From Eutypa lata (Eukaryota > Ascomycota > Sordariomycetes > Xylariales > Diatrypaceae), in the NCBI GenBank assembly GCA_022661535.1, contig JAKULF010000005.1:5704001-5768000 (forward strand): DNA of 64,000 nucleotides. The letters are read 5' to 3'. The notes beneath the pieces are model-generated. The model searched no databases, was not told the DNA's origin, and worked only from the letters and a program-made list of their open reading frames with translations. Position 1 is the stretch's first letter. Each line of letters begins with the position of its first letter. Both the position numbers and the translations under genes were made by a program. Positions 1 to 12,155 of the stretch are shown here, piece after piece.

Positions 1-433
1 ATGGTGATAGCGACAATAACGACAACGCCGACAACGTTACTACGAAGCGCTTCTCCTGTAGAGCCAAACAATTGTCCATGCGGTTCTTCCTTACCAAGAT
101 CGCGCCCAAACTCAACCCATCCAGCCAGCCTCCTAGTACTGTCATAGCTGGCAACTTTGTTTCCTCCCAGAATCCCCAGCATTGCAATGCAAATCATCCG
201 AACCGCATTGCAGAGCTCCCCTGTTACGCAACAGCTATAAGAAGACTATACAGCCCTAGCTTGCCATTTCGAACCGAACAAGTAGTATGCAGTCCAGTAG
301 ACGAGTGGGGAAATCACTTCCGTGAACGCCTACAGGGACTTTTTAATCCCCCATGATGAACCCTCCATCTTCAGTCGCGGTTTGCGGTCTTGTTACGGAT
401 AGCCACGGCATTACCTAGCCTACTTAGCTCGTT
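1..433. other. left edge, no supportable gene
   Basis: This stretch lies beyond the stop codon of the GDP-mannose transporter gene and probably includes its 3' UTR. Short open frames exist, but none matches a family I know and none has splice-like structure. The first about 60 bases are rich in ACA/ACG triplets and could be the end of a neighbouring gene outside the window. Confidence 0.5.
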
Positions 434-1815
434 CTACGAGTTGGCAGCATCCCGGTTACTCGCAGAGCTTGCGCTCATCGTAGGCTGCGTCGTCGGCAGC
501 GAGTTCTTCGCGACTTGCGACTGCCGCACCTTGGCCCAAGCATACACGATACCGCTGACGAAGCCGATAAAGATAGCAGACACACTACCGACCGTCACAG
601 GCGCCGAGAAAAATATGAGCCCGCTAATGGCAATAGGGAGCTTGTTGAGCGCACCAACCATCGAGTACGTCGTCGAAGATGTCACTCGAATGCACCAAGC
701 TGAGCAGTACGAGATGAAGATAGCCGCCATACCAGAGTAAATCATACCGATCATGAGAGAGTTTCGCGATTCGGGTGGGAAGTTCTTGGCGAAGTTGGTG
801 CTAGACCAGTCCTCGGCCAGGAGCGAAAAGACGATGAGGACAGGGATCGTAAGAAGGTTGTTGTAGAACATAGCTATAAAATTGTTAGCTTCGTTAGTCG
901 CTATCTAGCCGGTGGTTTATAGATCCGACTTACTATCCCAATCCTTGAAGTTCATGTTCTTAATCACCTTGCGCATACCCAGCACGTAGGAGGCGGTGCA
1001 AAAGACGTTCATTCCCATCCAGGCATAGCCGGCGTTTAGTGTGGCGAGAGCGGCGGCGGCTTCGGGCGTTGAAGCAGCGCTTCTAGTGTCTGCCCAGGCC
1101 GCGACGACGGAGCTGAGGACCATGAGGCCAAATGACAGCAACGCTAAGGGTGTGACACTTCCTCCAAACCATAGCACCTCACCGTACGCGATGACGATAA
1201 TGGTCAGGTTCTTGAATATGGTGTATACGGGAACAGACAGGAATTGGAGAGATTTGGTACTCGTGTAAATCATGCCGACCAGGAGGAGAGAGATAGGGAA
1301 CCCTTGGCAGAAAGTTAGCGAATGCCAACCCTTGATATTGATATCCAATCTAGGTTATGTCGTGAGTAGCATTCTTTCGCTGCACTTACATCGTTTTCCC
1401 TTGTTCACATCGAAAGGGGCTAAGTTCGTAATCAACCCGACCTGCTTGCAAACTTCGATTGTAACGATACAGACGACCGACTAGGGTATGGATTAATCAG
1501 TGATCAAGCTCTTTTCCTCCCATACCGTTTAGACGCTCGAGGCCTCAGACTCACCTGTACTGCGAGGTAGAAGAAGTTCATATTCCACTCATGGCCCGAG
1601 ACAACGTATTTGTTCACGACTGTCATGCTGATGGACGAAAGGCAATAGGCAAGGATGGAAATGGGCGGGCTGTTCTCGATTTGGGTAAACGACGCGGCAA
1701 GAGGTTGCTGAGACTGGTGCCTCGAGGGTCGAACCGGGATGAAGGGCTCCTTCTCCTCGCGATAGCCCGAGTCGGGCATGCGAATAGCATAGTCGTCCGA
1801 TTTCTTGTCCGACAT
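434..1815 (-). CDS. vrg4: GDP-mannose transporter (Vrg4/Gmt family)
   Basis: Golgi antiporter that brings GDP-mannose into the lumen for protein and lipid mannosylation and cell-wall mannan synthesis. Four exons: 1815-1555, 1480-1390, 1302-934 and 873-434. The introns are 74, 87 and 60 bp with GTGAGT/GTAAGT donors, and joining them leaves one frame of 386 residues, the usual family length. Seen: a hydrophilic cytosolic N-tail, many hydrophobic membrane segments, the FKNLT segment, and the GALNK nucleotide-sugar motif at about residues 314-318. The splice junctions restore the family sequences RWFPISLLL and DTMFYNNLL. In yeast the GALNK motif is needed for GDP-mannose recognition (known for the family). 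The start is the ATG before SDKKSDD. Very confident in family and model. Confidence 0.95.
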
Positions 1816-2839
1816 GGTTGCAACTGAGGTATCCCGGGTTTGGCGTCGCTAATCTACCAACGATGGTCTCGTTCGTCTGTAGGATAGGAGAAAGGTAAGA
1901 AAGGGGCGCTGTCGTGTCGAAGACTCAATTGGATCGGGACAGGTGGAATGGATGCGACTTAAGGGGTCGGAAGAAAAGATGAAAACTCCGATGGTAAAGC
2001 CCTAGATAGTAACCAAGTGGTTATTCAAAATACGATACGACTGTGATCTGGTCGTCTTCAACTCGGTACAGACGCATCAAAATAACGGGGGGGCGTAAGT
2101 TAGTAACCTAGTCGACGTTGAAATAAAAATGGCGAGGAGGCTATCGAGAAAGAAAATGGAAAGAAATATGTAATTACCAGTTGCCAGGATACAGAAAGAT
2201 AACTAAGTGTACGTACGAAGTAAGTACATATATACTTAACTAAACTTGATCGGTACATATAACTATAAGGTATTTGTCGGCGTAGGCAGGGCATGTTACA
2301 TACATAATGTACATACACATGCAGTACCCGGGCGCCTCTAATATGGAGAGTACGCGTTAACGGGTCCGCGTAGTTTTGCCGAGAGTCCCAGCAGAACTTA
2401 CATGTGGTTAGTTGAATAATTGAATAATTGAGCAGGGGATGGATTATTCCTTCAGGAGACTCTATCGTTTATGATTGGACAAAGTAGTTCAAGTATAATC
2501 TCCTCCTTGGCACAAGGTAACCCCCAAAAAACAACATCTCAAGGTTTGTATTCAAAAACATTCTATGTGTTTAGAGGTCTATGTAGTTATGGTAATATAT
2601 TGTATTAACATTTATAATTATTACCTTCCTCGGTGTTAACTACTGGGTGAAGCAAAACACTTTAAGGAGGTTATTATTAACTAGGCGTTTTATATATTTA
2701 ACTACATAGTCACCTTACCGAAGTTAATGTGTACATAAATCTATATCATCACAAGAAATACATTCGTAGGCTGAACTAGCATAGCCGAATAATGGCACAG
2801 ATAGTCATGTCAACAGTTATTGACTTGAGCGCAACCATG
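1816..2839. other. intergenic between transporter and dehydrogenase
   Basis: About 1 kb that should hold the promoter and 5' UTR of the transporter (right side of its gene) and the 3' flank of the dehydrogenase. It turns A+T-rich between 2150 and 2760 and contains many TACATA/GTACATA runs. No coding frame is supportable. Confidence 0.5.
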
Positions 2840-3969
2840 TCATGGCACCTGCGCTTGTACTTCTATGCTTAAATCCCCTATTTCATCATTGTCTTTCTCC
2901 TGTCTTCCGGTCGGAGGGGCCTCTTCCGGCGCGGCAGGGTAGTTCAAATGTTTCCAATCTTCAAGTTCCTCCGTCACAGACCTTAAGCGATCACGAATGC
3001 TCTCAATCGCGTAGCTGCCCAGGACCAACCGTAGCGGAGGAAATGAACAATGACCCAACTGCCATACGAGTTCAGCGCATTTCACGGCGCTCGTAGGCTG
3101 TCTGTCCCCTAGCCACTGAACCATCCTCTTTGCATGGAGCGCCGGCGATGTCGCGTGTGAATATGGCTCACTCGCCGGCTTGATAAGAAAGTGACCCCAA
3201 GTGGGGAGGGGGTTATTCTGCGAGTCCGGCTCATCCCTCCTCACGAGACCCGGCTCAACCAAAGTCGCCCTCACGTTGAACGCATCGATCTCGTAGAGCA
3301 TAGCCTCAATAAGTCCCTCCACGGCATATTTCGTAGCACAGTACGGGCCCAGGCCCGGCACTCCCAATGCACCGCTAGTAGAGCTAAAGATCAAGTACCG
3401 GCCGCCGTTCTGCTGGCGAAAGTACGGCAGGCTGGCCTGGATGATGTGCAGCGTGCCCATGAAATTGATCTCAAACTGGTTGCGGATCTCGTGCTCGTCC
3501 TGGTCCTCACACGCGCCGATGACGCCGTACCCGGAGCAATTCGCTACTACGTCGATGCGGCCAAACCGCTCGAGCGTCTTCTCGATGACTCGGATCACAC
3601 TCTCGCGGGCGCGCACATCGCATAGTAGACCCAGACAGTTCTCGTGGATGTTGGCCATGGACGCAGGACTGCTTTCAAACGTGCGTCCTACCGAGGTGAC
3701 AAGATCGCCGTGGCTCAGAGCGCACTTGACGAGCGACCGGCCCATGTGGCCAGTACCGCCGAAGACCTATCATTCCAAGGAAGCGGTTAGAAAAAAAGCA
3801 CTCCCCGTGTCCAAATCACTGCCGCAGGTGAACGCACGACCCATACGAGTTGTTTCGCGGGCGCACCAGGCTCTGGGGGGCCGCAACTTGCTGGGAGCTG
3901 CAGTCTCGACTTAGAGCTAGTGCCTCCTGGTGAAGTAGCCGCAGCTTCTGATACAGACATGGTGTCCAT
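2840..3969 (-). CDS. short-chain dehydrogenase/reductase (classical SDR-like)
   Basis: NAD(P)-dependent oxidoreductase of unknown substrate, predicted 352 residues. Two exons, 3969-3838 and 3766-2840, separated by a 71-bp intron (GTGCGT...ATAG). Splicing joins KQLVWV to VFGGTGHMGRS, which rebuilds the first beta strand and dinucleotide loop. Seen: GGTGHMG (about 47-53) in place of the usual TGxxxGxG; NCSG (about 120-123) in place of NNAG; Asn145 in FEINFMG; a Ser in the SSTSG stretch near 173; and the catalytic YCATK pair Tyr186/Lys190. The tetrad is therefore present although two glycine-rich motifs are variant. A 40-residue Ser/Pro/Gly-rich N-extension precedes the fold, with no clear signal peptide. 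The first ATG (MDTM) is used; a second ATG three codons on is possible. No neighbouring pathway gene suggests a substrate. Confidence 0.85.
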
Positions 3970-6900
3970 GGTTCGTTCTACAGGCAAAACGAAGCTAAGT
4001 GGTCTCTTAAGTCAATCTTCGATCACAAATCTCCTAAGAGTGGATTGACATATATTGAGTCTGGCAGGTTGAACACTTTACGCACTTAGATAATTGAGTA
4101 GCTACTTAAATGCAACTAAAGGATCATATTTGTTCAAAGAGGCGAGCCCCGCATAACTCCGAGTCACCCGCCTGAGGCAGGTTCTTCTAGCCATACTAAA
4201 ATCAATTGCCAAAGAAAACTTGAAATCGGACGGTTCGTTTGATTAATAGTAATTTATATATAGGGGTTTAACATATTGGCATTTGATAAATTATTCGGCT
4301 TATACCCAGTTAATTGGATATGTTTAACTCAGACCCTATATAACAATACCACAAAGGAATGGCCCTAGGTATCATACGAGTTGATTGCTTAGAAGCTATT
4401 CTGCTACATACCTAAGAGGCCTTTGAGTGTCAGCTCCCCTGAATGCTATACATATGTTATACGTAGGGGTATTTAGCTCAGGAGTAGGCCAGATAGAAAC
4501 CGCATTACTCAGATTCAAGTATACACGCTCAATATTCTCAGTTTAAGCACTTAGAGGCTATGACTGGATAATAGCATACGGTTATAGGGTTATGGGAGTA
4601 GTACATAAAGCGTAACTATACCATACTTCTGGTGAATTTACTTGAGATGTCATATCACCTCGCTCATTTGATGCCGTTGAACCTCCCGGGCGTTGAATCT
4701 ACATAGCAATAATCTGGTGGGGAACATGTTCATAAGCCGCTAAGGAGCACTTCGTATCCCAATCCAAGAGTTTTAACCTACTTTCAAGATATAAACTGGG
4801 GCCGACATAGTTCTGTGTACTATAAGACGACAGATACGAGCCTCCTTAATACGAGGAAACGTGGAAATTATGAGATGGCGCGTTATTAACACACATACTT
4901 TCTTTCCTCGATAGTTGGGTTGACTGGTTGGTCGAAACCCTATATTGCCAATGAATATGAATAGTATTTCATGACAATTCTTACATTTACATTAACTTCC
5001 GTGCCGACATCACTTCTATATCACTACATACAGCGTATTCATTATCTAATATACAATAGCTCTACCATTCGCACTTCACCAATTTGTCGTTCTATAAGGT
5101 AATACTGTAAAGAATAATAGCTCTCCTTGGCTTATAAGTAGCAAGGTAAGACATGAACAATACAAACATTGCCAATAGCAATAGCCTCTTGCTTGAGTGT
5201 AGGTGGCGTGAGCATACGACTATTCGAATGGTTTGTGGCCTCAATCTACTTAATACCGAAACACGTGTTTCTAAAATATAATAGTTAGTGTCGCTCAAAT
5301 ATAATGGTGATATCTTCCAGGTGAGAATCCGCTGACAACGCTGGAGGCATGGAACCTGAGATCACCGTCTTTATCTATATCATCGCATCATAGGAGCAGC
5401 TCTGTAACCTGCACAGCAGTAAGAAGATCACACCATAATATAGTCTACATCTAACTGGCCTTGGTGTAAGTTAACAGCATGAGATAACTCCCAGCCATGT
5501 TTATGGATAACAAATACACAGTCAAATCCCGTCATATCTATACCGCAGTGGCTAGTACGAGACTCAATGTAGCGGATTTTGTATGAGTAGTAAACTACTT
5601 GAATCTAATAGTGTGTTGAGTATGGAAAGTGGCAGCTATCTGCTTGCGTCAGGGCCCAAACGGAGTTCTCAAAGGGATATTCAACTGAGAGAAAATGGTC
5701 TTTTACCATGGTTTATAAACTAAGCTGTAACCTCAACACGGGAAGAGCCCAGCTCGTTTGTTTTGGATAGAACCAGTACTTGATAGTCAGGCAAGAGAGT
5801 TCCGAGCGCGTCCCATGTACCTCTAAGCCTATCTAGCCCTGGGATAATGTGTTTAATTGTAGATAAATTTAGCGAGGTGACATGTTAACTATTATTCTCA
5901 TACCATCCATTAATATACCAATTGAATCAACATTCGCTCGTAGGTTCTTTATCTATGTTATATGGCACTGTATACGGCTTGGTGTGGACAATGAATTTCA
6001 AGTATTCACTGGCGTATGTGTGGCTTGTCTCGAACTGATGTGTATAGTAACTTACCTTGGTGGCAGCCGTGGTCGTCCTTTAATAGTCCAAACCATACTC
6101 AATTATTGAAACTGGTGAAGAGTAAAGTTGGTGAAGAGTATTAGCTGTTCCTGTGATTGCTTTAGTATTATATATAGTTTCTCGAGATATAAAAGTTCAT
6201 TAAGCGTAATTGAGGCCATTCTTTTGTTATGGCCTCCAATTTACTGTACATACTTATAGAAGCAATATGACTTAATATAAGCTAAATATTGTGACGATAC
6301 CCTTGGTTATAAGCCCCTACACTGTCACACTGAAAGCCATGTGCTATATATCAGTATAACGATGTTCCCTTGTACGGGAAGGACTTCTAGCATCCGTAGC
6401 GTATCTGCGAAGTCGAGTGTGTTAGGAAAGCACCGGTTTGTCAACGGAGAGACACGAGAGGAAAACAAAGAGCAACTCCACAACTATTGATACAGATCAT
6501 ACTAACAACTTGAAAACGATTCGAAGAGGTCGCTTAGATAGCGGCAGGAACTGGCTTGGGGTATTGCGCCTTCCGGATGGCGTTTTGAAATACCGCCACG
6601 TGCTTCCAAGACAGCAATTTGTAATGCTACACATTGCTTCAAACAAGGCTCACCAGCCTGGGCGTTAGGTGATAGATATCTATTGACTTAACGGACTTAG
6701 GGCACATCAGACGACTTAATAGGGACCTCTTTTATAGTTTTATTGATCTGGGAATGGATGACAACCCCCTATTATATATATGCCCTGGGGCGAATACTGG
6801 TTTACATATACCCACATCTCTACACTACGGATCCTGATGCCTAGCTCTTATGATGGACTATCGTAGCGCTGGGAGGTAGATCGACGGGCCAGATGCTGGT

Positions 6901-7346
6901 GAAAGCTATAGAGCAGCATATCCTCTGAGCGGAGGCTGTGGTATTTCTTACCTGTGACAGCTTACAGTGCGAGGTTAGGTGGGGGATGATGGCGCCACCA
7001 CCCGATTTGGAGCCTGTTTATATTCTTACCATAGTTGCTCCTTAGTGGTCACAAGCTGGAGCATACTGATTAGGTAGGCAGTCGCTGGGCGAGTGGACTT
7101 GTATATCTATGTTAGTTACTAACAGACGTCGCCAAAATGTGAACCTGTATGAGCCAAGAGCCGGAGCTATAGAAAAGATATGTTCATCTAACGTCGTTAG
7201 AACAGACCAGATAGACTGAGAATTAAGCTATATTATCAGGGGTGAATATACAGCTCATTGGTGCTCGAATATGATTCACGTCTTTTTAGCCCATGCACCT
7301 CTTCACACTTTGGCACATGTACAAATATATCATTTGCGGCTCGTAT
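3970..7346. other. 3.4-kb intergenic region, no gene recognised
   Basis: Moderately A+T-rich DNA dense in stop codons in all frames. The longest frames (about 75 codons at 5882-6109 and 6438-6668) have no recognisable family, no splice context and unlike codon use. A short direct repeat of GGTGAAGAGTAAAGTT type is visible near 6112-6140. It could be old decayed sequence or long regulatory DNA; I see no tRNA or transposon ends. Confidence 0.5.
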
Positions 7347-8048
7347 CTAATGAAGGTATTGGGAGACATATTCCCTGCGGAACTGGTTCGCGTCTAAATC
7401 GTTGCTCCGATTCAGGGGGGTCCACTTGGGCTCATCCTTGAAAAGGCGCATTGCCTGAATGTACTGCGTCCTGAGTAAGCATGCAATCAACAAAGAAGCC
7501 TTGAGCTTGTTGACTTACGTTCTTGTCATCAGTGGTAAATCTATGGTAGATACCAGCAGGCAAGATGAGAAGGTCATCCTAGCGTGAATAAGCTACGCGC
7601 TCTCTTCCGTTTACTGACGAGGCGATGTCGTAACTTACCTTCTCGAGCGCAATCCTAACCCACTCGTCACCTTTGCTCCGGACGTCGAAGTAGCCTTGCC
7701 CATCACGAATGTACCGGATCTCCTCGTCCTCGTGTAGATGCTCGTGGAAGAACGACTTCACTTTCTCCTCGTAGATGTCGCCCATCTTCTCGGGCGAGAC
7801 GGTGATTTCATCGCGGTTCTTGTATCCCCGTTGCTGGGCTAGGTCGTTGACTCCGTCTAGCTCGCTGATCTTGTAGTATACGACGCCCAGCTTCCCTAGC
7901 TCTGAGGCATCTAGGTCCTTTCCTGAATCGTGAGGGAGACGTTGATCGCCCTAACTCAAATTGATGAGAGGCCTGATTTGTAGCACGAGGTGATGAGAGA
8001 TTAGCTAGATGGACTTACCGGCGCATTGTCATACCAGTAGGCCCTCAT
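7347..8048 (-). CDS. adi1: acireductone dioxygenase (ARD), methionine salvage
   Basis: Cupin metalloenzyme that oxidises acireductone to formate and the keto-acid precursor of methionine in the methionine salvage cycle. Four exons: 8048-8019, 7950-7639, 7578-7519 and 7463-7347. The introns are 68, 60 and 55 bp. The spliced protein is 172 residues, close to the usual about 180. Seen: N-terminal MRAYWYDN; the first metal-binding run HLHEDEE, giving His81, His83 and Glu87; and the fourth ligand His126 in GIYHRF. These are the complete 3-His/1-Glu set. The last intron uses the acceptor GCAG just before TACATTCAG; an AG seven bases upstream would break the frame. It stands alone in a large non-coding region. 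Confident in family and model. Confidence 0.95.
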
Positions 8049-9136
8049 GTTGGTGTTTAGCGGGGTTTCCTGATGGAATCTCTCTGAACGCTGCAGTGTG
8101 TATTGTGTATTAAAAGCTTAGGACTAACTCGATCTTTAAGGAGGAACGTTAGCTCACAGTATCTTGGGGTTTTATGCACGAGGAACAAGATTCTTATATA
8201 GTGGCAGCACCAAGAAATGTTAATCACGTCTTGCTTCAGAATTGCGAATTGCCCCACCAACATTATAGAACCAGTACATGCATGTGTGAATTAAGCCCAC
8301 CAATGTGACGTCGGCAGTTTGTTACCCAAGCTCTATGTAGTTATACCTGCTTTTCAAGTACCTATCCGTTTGGATTAGCAGACAAACTACATACACACGC
8401 ATGTATACCTGGTAAGCGTCAGCAAGTGGAGAACACCTTGAGGTAAGCACTGTAAGTACTAAATATAAACAACCAATTAAATCGTCGCGAAATTCAAAGC
8501 CTGGTGGGATATTACCTAGGCCTTTACGAAGTATATGAGTTATCATTCTCCGTGATTGACGACAATGGGTAAGCAGTTAAGAATCCTATTATTTATCCCT
8601 TCCTACGATTGGCTGACGGGTGTTTAGGTAGGTAGGTATATATGTCATAATGTGTGAAGTTTATATTTCTTACATATGCTTTATGGTAGATGATCCCGGG
8701 CTTTTATTTAATCGACGATAAAGACAAGCACTGCTCATTGGCTTCAAAATAAGTACACATATCATAACTTGCGATGTAGGGATATAATTCTACATAGTGA
8801 GCGATGCTCAATATCGTCTACTGTAACAGTATACGTACTAATCTTTGCATCTTAGCCTCAAATGATGTAAGCCAGATGGGCCAAGAAGCAACTTGAATCC
8901 ATACCGACTAGCCAGACTGTTCACTCCAGATACCTAGGTGGTCGCCAGGTTCGTTGAGAGCTAACCTCCGCTATACCCCCGTATGACTGGAATCCTAAGT
9001 AACGCCATAGCCTGCCAAATACCAAATGCCCATAGTAAACCGAATGTCATGAAGGGTTTCGTAACGCCGTGAATGAATACATACGAAAGCAAGCATACTT
9101 TGCCGTATTGCGCGAGTTTAATACCCCCTTTTTTAG
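8049..9136. other. intergenic, no gene recognised
   Basis: Holds the promoter side of the acireductone dioxygenase gene and the 3' flank of the derlin gene. There are only short frames without family resemblance. A GTAGGTAGGTA run lies near 8627-8640. No RNA gene or transposon end was recognised. Confidence 0.45.
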
Positions 9137-10027
9137 TTACCTCACGTCCCCAGCAGGTGCAAGTTCGGGGCCCCCGGCAACAGCAAACTCATTGTTGATG
9201 GTGTTGGCCGTCTCATCCCTCTGCCTTCCTTCGAAGATCCGTCGCCACCACATGGGTGGATCTAACGGCCGAGAGCCATTGTGCATAGGGGGGTAGACAT
9301 CGGTAAAGAAGTACCATATGTGGCCAATAACCACGCCCATGATCTCATCCTTCGGAACAGAACCGTGCATAACGAGGCTGAATCCCATCAGTACCCATGG
9401 TAGGTATGGCGCGGTGAAGACGAGTAGGCCGAGGAAGCTTAATCGAGTATCTGGGTTACGTCGTGACCAGATGTAGACCAAGGTTGAGGACAGAGGATGG
9501 CCGAGAAAGGGCATGGAGACGAGGGGGGAGATGAGGATGAGGAAGGCCATGGAGTAAACCAACAACCACGAAAAGTGCGCAGGCGATCGACCGGAAGATT
9601 CTTCGAGTAAACGAGCGTAGCGCTGGAGAAAGTAGACGTGGAAAAGCAAATCAAGTGAGAAGGGGCCGAAGTAGAGGAAGGTCGTTAGCAGGCGCCAATA
9701 CTGTGAGAATTATAGGTAAGTACGTAGCCATTCTAGCAAGTCCGAAGCGAAGACTGAATGCCATCCTCTTGCAGGTGATTGAAAAGGCAGTTGGTGGGGG
9801 GGGGGGAGTTAACTTACCTCTCCCTTCTGAAAGACGGTGCGGACGCTGTAGAAAAGCTGAAATGGTGTGACCATCTGACACTGGACCAACGCACTGGTCA
9901 AGACAGTAGCAGTTGTCCACCATCTTGTGCATATGGGCATCTCCCAAAACCAAGCCTCGAGCGGGAAACGACCACCATCGCCACCAGCGCCGCCGGCACC
10001 GGCACCGCCACCCATCATTTGTTCCAT
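9137..10027 (-). CDS. derlin (Der1/Dfm1-like ER membrane protein)
   Basis: Rhomboid-like pseudoprotease of the ER membrane that helps move misfolded proteins to the cytosol for proteasomal degradation (ERAD). Two exons, 10027-9818 and 9700-9137, with a 117-bp intron that contains a run of G on the complementary strand. Protein 257 residues. Seen: a Gly/Ala-rich start after MEQMM, the derlin signature YWRLLTTFLYFGP created exactly across the splice (about 71-83, containing the conserved WR), several membrane segments, and the conserved GHIWYFFTDVYP near residue 200. The C-tail is short and lacks a clear SHP box, so Der1-like is a little favoured over Dfm1-like (inference). Confidence 0.93.
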
Positions 10028-10438
10028 GGCCCTGACGATTTCCACCCGTTCGTTCGTGGAACCCGTAAGTAGAGGAATATGGATAATATGGAATGTAATG
10101 GTGGACTTGGTAAAAATGATACTGAGATTGAAGGGAAGATGTTTTGAGTACCGTTGAAGCAAGGAATAGGAAGTGCTGGGAGTGATAGGTTGGAAGTATG
10201 TAAGTATGTAGTTAGGTGATCTGGCAATTTAGGGATACCTTATGTAAGAGGAGGTATGTATGTAGGTGGGACTTCCGCTGTACGTATGACGGGAGTTGAT
10301 CTGGTAAAGTTAGGTACGTAAGTATTGTAGGTATGATGTATGTATGTAGTATGTCTTAACTTAGGTAATGTTGGGTAGGTACTTATGTAGCTTTATGGGT
10401 AATCTGGCCTTATCGACAAGACAATTGAAGGTCAGAAA
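10028..10438. other. derlin 5' flank with short TAGG-type repeats
   Basis: The region upstream of the derlin start. It contains many GTAGGTA/GTATGTA units between 10195 and 10390, a simple-repeat style seen in several intergenic regions of this window. No coding sequence. Confidence 0.5.
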
Positions 10439-10461
10439 CAATAGCGCGCCAGGGGGTATTT
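10439..10461 (+). repeat. terminal inverted repeat, left outer
   Basis: Twenty-three bases identical, in reverse complement, to 12207-12229. The match stops sharply after GGGGGTATTT, where unrelated sequence (ATAAAACG...) begins. Confidence 0.8.
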
Positions 10462-11297
10462 ATAAAACGATTATTAGTACCGTTTTGAAGCTCCGAGACG
10501 GTCACGAAAATAAAGCAATCTACTAAGGAAATTAGGACCTTTAAGCATTAAGGTGACCGTAATGCTTAAGCCGGTTAGATGCCCATTAATTTTGATAATC
10601 CTTAAGAATGGATAGCTATAATACAGCCGGCAAGGGCCATTTGACCGAGATGGACATAATTTCTGAAGATAATCTTGAAGGTAATTTTGTACCGTATTTT
10701 ATAAAAGTAAAAGTGGTGGTGCTCTTACATTGTATGTATGGAAGCACCTACCACCTACCACCTACATTACCACATATTACCGTATTTCAATTACTACATA
10801 CAATTTTACAGCTTCACTTTTTTTTTTTACGTTATGGAATCGAACGCTAGGTCTACGGATTACTGGTTAGGTCTACAGGTCTACAGGTCTACGGTCTACG
10901 GTCTACAGGCTATACAGCTGAGCTACGGGTGTCATAATCAGGGACAATTGCGATTGCATTATTTAGATATATAGGTCCTAGGCAGGTGCATCGTGAAATG
11001 GAAGGAGCCCCTGAAGGTCCCTTAGTCATCCACAGCAAAATCGGCCCAAAATGGGTGGAAGATAGCCTTATGTCCTAGACCGTCATCCAGATTTGTAACC
11101 ATTATAACCTAGGGGGTACCATTAGATTTAAAGATAGTTATCTAGACGGGTATACCTTTGGATAAGTGGTCATCATCAGAATATATATAAATTTGCACTA
11201 CATATGGCATTGAAGACCGTTTTCCTTAGGGACGGTTATGTACTGTCGTCGCAATGACTATCGATCCTTAAAACGGTACTGACAATCATATTAAAAA
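10462..11297. mobile_element. probable second insertion inside the left arm
   Basis: On the right the outer inverted repeat runs straight into TAGAGCCACCC, but on the left the two parts are separated by these about 836 bases. The segment has its own inverted ends: AGTACCGTTTT near 10476 and AAAACGGTACT near 11266. It also holds a strong internal palindrome (AAGCATTA/TAATGCTT, about 10540-10567) and short GGTCTAC repeats (10849-10905). The simplest reading is a non-autonomous element that landed in the older foldback element. No gene inside. Its exact ends are uncertain. Confidence 0.5.
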
Positions 11298-11347
11298 TAG
11301 AGCCACCCTATTGAGGCTATACTATTATTGAGGCTATGTTCCACTTT
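11298..11347 (+). repeat. inverted repeat, left inner part
   Basis: About 50 bases that match the reverse complement of 12156-12205 with only a few differences. Contains two copies of ATTGAGGCTAT. Confidence 0.8.
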
Positions 11348-11459
11348 TAATTTTCCATTTACCTGTCAGGTGGCACCAAGTGATTACTGCATTCGCTATG
11401 TACCACCACCTACCTACCTGCCACCATTTGTAAAGCACCTACATACAAAGCACCTATAA

Positions 11460-11562
11460 GCCACTACCTACAAGCTGCCACCACCTACAAGCTGCCACCA
11501 CCTACAAGCTGCCACCACCTACAAGCTGCCACCACCTACAAGCTGCCACTACCTACAAGCTC
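11460..11562 (-). repeat. 17-bp minisatellite, left arm (about 5-6 units)
   Basis: Tandem units that read GCTGCCACCACCTACAA on the + strand, the reverse complement of the large array to the right. The array ends at GCTCCCC next to the A+T-rich spacer. Confidence 0.9.
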
Positions 11563-11721
11563 CCCTTACCCTTTTAAGGTATTACCATTTTAGTATACGT
11601 TTATTAAATAATTTAAAATTTATAATATTTATATGATAATAAATCAAATCTGCCATTATATTACCTTAATAATGATAATTAACTTGTAACAATTAAGGAA
11701 TGGTAGCTTGTAAATGCTTTG

Positions 11722-12070
11722 TAGGTGGTGGCAGCTTGTAGGTAGTGGCAGCTTGTAGGTAGTGGCAGCTTGTAGGTAGTGGCAGCTTGTAGGTGGTGGC
11801 AGCTTGTAGGTGGTGGCAGCTTGTAGGTGGTGGCAGCTTGTAGGTAGTGGCAGCTTGTAGGTGGTGGCAGCTTGTAGGTAGTGGCAGCTTGTAGGTAGTG
11901 GCAGCTTGTAGGTGGTGGCAGCTTGTAGGTAGTGGCAGCTTGTAGGTAGTGGCAGCTTGTAGGTGGTGGCAGCTTGTAGGTAGTGGCAGCTTGTAGGTAG
12001 TGGCAGCTTGTAGGTGGTGGCAGCTTGTAGGTGGTGGCAGCTTGTAGGTAGTGGCAGCTTGTAGGTGCTT
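11722..12070 (+). repeat. 17-bp minisatellite, right arm (about 20 units)
   Basis: About 19 full units of GCAGCTTGTAGGTRGTG plus partial ends. Units differ almost only by A or G at one position, so the array is young or kept uniform. Because 17 is not a multiple of three and the unit has no stop on the minus strand, all three minus-strand frames stay open and give meaningless Tyr/Lys/Leu/Pro repeats. Confidence 0.95.
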
Positions 12071-12155
12071 TGTATGTAGGTAATGGCAAGTAAGTGGCGG
12101 TACATTGTCAGCTGTACAGTCAACTGTTATCAGCCGACACATAATTTGGCAAGTG

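Noticed and set aside
3290..3315. GAGCATAGCCTCAATAA shared by the SDR exon and the foldback arm
   Set aside because: Only 17 bases, inside a conserved coding exon (EGLIEAMLYE on the other strand); most likely chance.
6438..6668. 76-codon frame in the large intergenic region
   Set aside because: No recognisable product; lacks an ATG at the apparent start and any splice partner.
11722..12070. CRISPR-like regular repeat
   Set aside because: Units are contiguous without unique spacers, and the genome is eukaryotic.
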